The notes under the pieces were generated by a model. It was not told where the DNA came from. It did not search any database and saw nothing but the letters and a program-made list of their open reading frames with translations. A stretch of 64,000 nucleotides of DNA from positions 52,884,501 through 52,948,500 of the forward strand of contig CM077596.1 of the NCBI GenBank assembly GCA_039654915.1, given 5' to 3'. The DNA comes from Aquilaria yunnanensis. Its lineage: Eukaryota; Streptophyta; Magnoliopsida; Malvales; Thymelaeaceae. Positions 58,620-64,000 of the stretch are shown here, one piece after another. A program made the position numbers and the translations under genes. Position 1 is the first letter of the stretch. Every line of letters starts with the position of its first letter.

Positions 58620-60779
58620 TATGTCTTCTTCCTTTAACACGTTATTTTTCACTAGATGGTGGTAGTGAAAGTTATTCGGGAACCCCTACCGAGGTCGCGG
58701 GGGACACTACATCAGACCTTGTTACTGGTGTTAGGGCGATCCCTTCCGAGTTCCTAGATATACCATATGGCATTGCTATTCCTTTGCACTTAGTAACTAT
58801 CGCTAATCCAAGGGACTTTGTTACACTCTCAGATGAAACGAGAGAGGTATTCGACAGGAAAGCTAGATTGGGTAAGTTAAAGGTTAAGAAAGGGTTTGGG
58901 AAGTTAATGCATGACTAAGAGGAAGAATTTTCTAACATCGAACCTGATTGGGAGGGCCTGTTAAATTACCAAGATGTCACCGTTTCCTTAGAGTACTGGC
59001 AGGTTAACTTCCTTTGTTGCTTCTGCAACATACCTTCTTCTTACGAAATTCATTTACTCTCTTCTGGCGATCGATTTGATGTCGCCCTTGCTGACGGATT
59101 CCTTCCCTTTTATTGGGATCAATTCAAAGTTGGATTATCCTTACCACCTTCCCTATTTATCTTGGACCTCCTAAACTATTTTCTGATTCCTCATTTTCAG
59201 TATTCTCCAAATAGTTGGAGGTACATAATATCTTTTGTCGTTATTACTAAGAATCTTGGTATAGAGCCCTCCGTACCTGTATTTTGGTCATTTTTTTGTC
59301 TTCAATCCGTCCAAGGTGGCTGGTACGCATTTCACACAAAAAGCCCTCTTATTACTTGTGGAATTAGTAACATTAAAGGTTGGAAGAGTAGGTTCTTTTT
59401 ACTTAAGCCGAGGGATGGGCCTTGGTCATTTCTTACCGAGGCACGGGTTTTTAACATCTATGAGAAGAAAGATCTCAATAAAATTGTTCCCTCTCAACAT
59501 TCCGAAGATGAGGAGTTGTCATTCCAATTTCTTAGGGAGGTGGTGGGCGATAATGGCCGTGCCCGGACTGATGTATGTCTAACCCCAGAGTTCTTGTCAA
59601 CTCATGGTGTGTAGTACTTTCTCCCATTAACCACTTTTTCCTAATTGCCACCATATTCTTTCTTTTTTTCCTTTGCAGCTTTTGGTGTTCCTTTCTCTAA
59701 ATAGGACTTCTCTCTGTTAACTTGGGTGAAAAGGAAGAAGAAGAAAATGGAAGCCAAGGCTTTTATTAAGAAGGCTTTTTCGCATGCTAAGTCTGTTGAA
59801 AGGCCGCAAACCTCTTCTGAGGTTCCTCCCCCTCCCTCTGTTGTTTTGGCGACTGCTGCTCCTTCTGCCCCCATCGCTCCTCCAGCTAGGGGGAACGGTA
59901 AAGAAAAGAGGTCAAGCTCCTCTGTTAATTCTCCTAACATTGCGGCAATATAAGAGATGGTTGGATCACATAAATGCAGCTAATTAATCTTTTCCTTCCT
60001 TTGCTAGTCTCGCGGCTAACGTCATTCAACATGACTTTGAGGTTCCTTTATCTACTTGTTTCTCTTTACTTTCTAGTTCTAAACTTGCTTGTATGAAAGC
60101 ACTGACTTTTCCTTCTTTGCTATGCACAGGTTCTTACGGTTTACTTGCTCTTTAAGAGCGTGCCAAGGCTCTGGATGACCGTAATGTTGAGGTTCAAGAT
60201 AGCGAGAGAAAGTTGGTGGAGTCATCCAAGGAACTTCAACGACTCCGTTATTGGGAGAAGAAAATGAAGATTTGTGAGGGTCAGCTTAAGAAACAATTGG
60301 ACAAGGCCCAGGATTCTTTAACATCTAAAGACGAGGAGCTCACAACCCAAGGAGAAGAATTGAAGGGTGCTCGTGCTTCCTTGATTCTTAAGGAACAAGA
60401 GCTAAATGAGGCATTTTCCAATGTTAAGGGTGTCTATCTTGAAGGCATCAATGATTCCGAGAAAGTGTTGTCTTATGTTTACCAAGGAATCGATTTATCT
60501 TACCTATCACAACTTCCTGACATTTTATATGGTGACGGTCACCTAGCGCTGGACTCGGTGAACCTTTATGACCAACTTCCAGAAGGGTTGCGTGGGTCCC
60601 TTCCCACTGGTCATATTCCTGTCGTTGTTGGGGGTTATTTGAAGAAAAGAAAAGTAGGTCAAGGCCAGACCGCTAGGAAGTCATTGAAGGTTTTCCAGTC
60701 GGTTCATTCTAGCTCTCATGCTACCCCAGCTAGGTCTCTGGTGCAAGGTGATGACGCCGGGGACTTCAACGAGAAATGA
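58620..60779 (+). pseudogene. Antisense multi-exon gene of the second Tat element (PF04195-like)
   Basis: A short first exon (ATG 58620) may end before the acceptor TTTTTCACTAG (58654). The main exon (to 59606) encodes SEFLDIPYGIAIPLHLVTI, one stop at 58916, DVTVSLEYWQVNFLCCFC, and GWKSRFFLLKPRDGPWSFL. The last aligns with GWQRKFFFLK of the first Tat element's gene. A 72-nt GT-AG intron (59607-59678) follows, then a Pro/Ala/Ser-rich linker with a stop at about 59702. The last exon (from about 60131, open from 60213) is a long coiled coil (LKKQLDKAQDSLTSKDEEL) ending DDAGDFNEK. It looks closer to intact than the first copy. Function unknown; the class is known only from retrotransposons. Confidence 0.75.
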
Positions 60780-61015
60780 CATGCTAGTTCTCATTCTTTT
60801 ATAATAATGTAGTTGGCTTTTATCTTCAAATTTCATCGAATTATGCCCCGGCTGTTGTTTTTCTTGAAGACTTATGGCTTTTTTTTGTTTATTATCTTTT
60901 AATGCTTTTCATTTTCTCAACTTCATTTGTCACCTCTGGGCTCTTTATATTGTGTTTATCTTATCTTAAGGTGTGCATTTTCGCATGCGATACTATGTCT
61001 TGAATGCACTTCATC

Positions 61016-62249
61016 TTATTGATAATATTTTTTGAGGACATTGACATTCCACGTTCTTGGTACTTCTGTACCATTTAAGTGCTTAAGTTTATATGCCCAT
61101 TTTCCAGTGACTTTTTCGATAACATAAGGTCCCTCCCATCGGGGATTGAACTTTCCTTTGTTCAACTCTTGTCGATAGGCTTCTACTTGACGCAACACCA
61201 GGTCTCCCACCCGAAAGTGTCTTGGCTTGATCTTAGAGTCATAATACATGGCCACTCTTTCTTTATAAACCGAAGTCCTTATTTCAGCAGCCTCTTGAGC
61301 TCATCCAACACATCTAGGTTGATCCTCAGCTCTTCATTGTTTGCCTCTTCATTGAAATGAAGAACCCTATAACTAGGGAGGCCAATTTCCACTGGTACTA
61401 TAGCCTCAGTGCCATATGTTAAACGGAAAGGAGTTTCTCCTGTAGAAGTCTTATATGTTGTTCGGTGAGCCCAAAAAACTTTTGGGATCAAATCAACCCA
61501 CGCTCCAAGGGCTTGATCTAGCTTCTTCTTTAAAGCTTTGAGAATGGATCTGTTAGCGAGTTCCACAAGGCCATTGGACTGTGGCCTCACTACTGAGGTT
61601 TGGCAATGGATGATATTTAATTCATCTAGGAACTTGAAGAATCTCTTCCCTGTTAGTTGTGTGCCATTGTAGGTGATAATCTCCCATGGAATGCCAAATC
61701 TACATATTATTTGTTGCCATACAAAGTCCTTTCTCTCTTACTCTCTGATTTTTGCTAAGGGTTTCGCCTCAAACCACTTAGTGAAATAATCAATGGAAAC
61801 TATCAAGAGTGTCCTTCCCCCTGAGGCAAGCACAAATGGTCCAAGGATGTCCAGCCCCCATTTTGCAAAGGGCCATCGCGTAGTGATTGGAGTCATTTGT
61901 GCCCCATGTTTTTTTATACTGTGTCAAACCTTTGACACTTCTTACATTTCTTAATAAACTTAGCTGCATCATCTGCTAATGTAGGCCAATAATATCCCTA
62001 AAGGATGAGTTTTCTGGTTAAGTTTCTAGCACCAATATGATTCCCACAAATGCCTTCATGAACTTCTCTTAGCGCATAATTATCCTCTTCTGCCGACAGA
62101 CACCTTCTATATAGGGCTGTGAAAGACCGAAAATATAGTGTGCCGTCCTCGGACAAGTAAAACTTAGTGGCCTTTCTTTCTAGCTTGGTCTCCTCCTTAG
62201 GGTCCTCTAGAACTTGGCCTATGGACAACTCCTTATTGGGTGCATCCAT
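61016..62249 (-). pseudogene. Tat integrase
   Basis: From right to left: a zinc-binding part (YRRCLSAEEDNYALREVHEG with H...H and C's, 62249-61998), the catalytic core (LLIVSIDYFTKW with Asp, then RFGIPWEIITYNGTQ, then VVRPQSNGLVELANRSILK with Glu), and a C-terminal domain (VGDLVLRQVEAYRQ, GKFNPRWEGPYVIEK, WNVNVLKKYYQ) ending at 61016. A few stops and frame changes occur between blocks (near 61590, 61740, 61920). Asn replaces Asp in the usual DNGTQ motif (YNGTQ), which would disable catalysis. Confidence 0.85.
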
Positions 62250-62971
62250 CCCATATTTTCACTTTGCGAGATGGCCATGACTATACTTTCACAAATACTT
62301 GGCTTTTCGATAGCATCAATGTGAAAATATGTGGGTGCTTCGAATGCTGGAGCTACTCTAGCTAGAGCATCTGCTTGACTATTTTCAATCTGCGGGATAT
62401 TTTCAATGGTCACCTTCTTGAATGTTACCATCATATTTTTTAGTGCCTCATGGTATTTAATCATTGTGGGTACCTTAGCTTCATAATCGCCTTGAGTTTG
62501 TTTGATGACTATTTGAGAATCACTTTAAAGTCTTACCTCCATTATCCCCAGGTTCTTGCATATTCACAGTGCTGCGATGGTTGCTTCATACTTTGTTTCA
62601 TTATTTGTGGCCTTAAAATTAAGCTTGAAAGTATGGTTTGTCCTTACCCCATCCAAGCTTACTAGGAGTATTCCAATGCCACACTTTCTACAACTGGATG
62701 AGCCATCCATATGTGCTATCCATTCTCCTATCACCTCTGTGGCCTGGTGAGGAGTACACTCAGAGATAAAGTTTTTCAATGCTTGTGATTTGATATTTAG
62801 TCGGGGGACATATTTTATGTCAAACTTAGTAAGCTTCATGCTCCATTTTCTAAGTCTTCCTAATAATTCTGGCTTTCCCATGATTTGCCACAATGGATAT
62901 GAAGTAGGCACAATTATGGGATGATAGTGAAAGTATGGTCGAAGCCTTCTTGCTATAGTGATGAACATCAA
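62219..62971 (-). pseudogene. Tat RNase H region with the extra archaeal-type RNase H (aRH)
   Basis: The frame reads the end of the RT-linked RNase H (RRLRPYFHYHPIIVPTSYPL, LRKWSMKL). Then comes the aRH start WIAHMDGSSSCRKCGIGILL, NNETKYEATIAAL, and after a stop, SDSQIV and NSQADALARVA. A second RNase H between RT and integrase is a lineage mark of Tat elements. The stop at about 62527 breaks it. Confidence 0.8.
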
Positions 62972-63197
62972 TATTATTTTCTCTACTTTAGGATATCCGG
63001 GCTCTGCCCCTTGAAAGACTTGATTAACAAAGTATATTGGGTTTTGGGTTCTCTGTTCTTCCTGGACGAGGGCTGCTACCCTTGTTTCTTAAGTAACTGA
63101 TAAGTAACATATAAGGGGTTCGCCTATCCATGGGCTCTTAAGAATAGGCAGGGAACCTAATTCACCCTTAATTTGATTGAAGGCTTTTTGACATTCT

Positions 63198-64000
63198 TCA
63201 TCCCACAATGGAGCTGAATTCCCTTTCTTCCTTAGCACGTGGAAGAATGGGATGCAATTCTTGGCTGATCATGCCATGAACCTTCCAAGGGCTGTGATTC
63301 TTCCTGCTAATGTCTGTACACTTCTTATGTCTTTGTGGAACCATGTCAAGTACTGCTTTCACCTTTTCTGGGCTGGCCTCTATGCCTCGATGAGTGACCA
63401 TGTAGCCTAGGAATTTTCCTAAGCTTACCCCAAAAGCGCACTTAGCTGGGTTAAGTTTCATCTTATATTTTTGCAAGGCATTAAAGGTTTCCTTTAGGTC
63501 TGCAATATGATCTTGTCTTTGCTTGGTCTTAACTAGCATGTCATCTACATAGACCTCAACATTTCTACCGACTTGCTTTTTGAAAATTTTGTTCATGAGC
63601 CTTTGGTAGGTAGCCCCGACATTCTTAAGGCCAAAAGGCATTCTAGTAAAACAAAATAGACCTTGGTCTGTCACAAAGGCAGTGTGAATCTCATCATCTG
63701 GATGCATCTGGATTTTGTTATAGCCGCTAAAGGCATCCATGAAGCTAAGCATTTCCTGAGATGCCGAGGCGTCAACCATGGCATCAATTTGAGGCAAGGG
63801 GTAACAATCCTTAGGACATGCTTCATTAAGGTCTGTAAAGTCATTACACATTCACCACCCTCTGGTGGTATTTGGGACCATTATAACATTACAGACCCAA
63901 TCTGGATATTTGACTTCCTTTATGAAGCCGGCAATTAGGAGCTTCTCTACCTTTGCCTTAGCAGTTGATTTCCTTTCGGGTCTGAGGTTCTTCTTCTTCT
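63198..64000 (-). pseudogene. Tat reverse transcriptase, partial at window edge
   Basis: Reads DFTDLNEACPKDCYPLP, FMDAFSGYNKIQMHPDDE (first catalytic Asp), FGLKNVGATYQRLMN, VYVDDMLVK (intact YVDD) and LNPAKCAFGVSLGKFLGYMV. A frameshift near 63340 and a stop near 63850 interrupt it. The gene continues beyond 64000. Confidence 0.85.

Larger units (their letters stand above)
57074..64000 (-). mobile_element. Second Tat-lineage gypsy element, minus orientation, cut by the window end
   Basis: The window holds its 3' LTR, a minisatellite, an antisense gene (58633-60779) and pol back to RT. The presence of a second RNase H-like domain between RNase H and integrase, plus the antisense gene, places it in the Tat lineage. 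gag, the primer-binding site and the 5' LTR would lie to the right of 64000. Confidence 0.85.

Overview
The window reads as nuclear DNA of a flowering plant. The evidence is GT-AG introns, a TOM5 gene with the plant-specific sequence, plant-type U2 snRNA copies, and a dense mix of plant transposons (Ty3/gypsy Tat lineage, Ty1/copia, L1-type LINEs, hAT, CACTA, Mutator-like, Harbinger-like and Stowaway MITEs). The species cannot be named from the sequence. Only about the first 4.2 kb looks like genic euchromatin; the remainder is nested repeats.

Layout. 1-4.2 kb: two head-to-tail minus-strand genes, an unrecognised lysine-rich protein (coding exon 1595-1124) and the two-exon gene for TOM5 (4106-2990), a small subunit of the mitochondrial outer-membrane import receptor, with a telobox upstream. 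4.3-24.8 kb: a nested nest. A short Mutator-like MITE with a 9-bp target duplication at 5400/24831 is split by a putative 15-kb TIR element (5474-20670) and by a 3.76-kb CACTA element (20716-24471). The 15-kb segment carries a 1.71-kb tandem repeat, a 587-bp hAT relative (8149-8735) and a complete-ended Tat gypsy element (11094-18842) with two 963-bp LTRs. 24.9-34.9 kb: MITEs, a LINE 3' fragment, an LTR relative carrying a Stowaway MITE, and LTR-like noncoding DNA.

35.1-43.8 kb: six degenerate U2 snRNA copies at about 540-bp spacing. The last is pushed away by a 5.7-kb Ty1/copia element with both LTRs (37807-43511). 44.1-48.5 kb: an intact-ended MITE, a second Stowaway, and a 3.04-kb hAT element with a perfect 8-bp target duplication and a dead transposase. 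49.8-57.06 kb: a decayed L1-type LINE on the minus strand, interrupted by a 1.17-kb hAT relative and a 1.43-kb solo LTR. 57.07-64 kb: a second Tat gypsy element, minus strand, running off the window.

Best lead. Both Tat elements carry, downstream of pol and on the opposite strand, a multi-exon gene of the plant 'putative gypsy type transposon' (PF04195-like) class. Each has its own TATA box and each has a 72-nt intron after the conserved domain. The class is known, but finding it twice with the same architecture, once in an element that has lost RT, makes it worth testing as an independently expressed gene. I saw no CRISPR, operon or clearly new enzyme system. Nearly all transposon genes here contain stop codons and frameshifts.
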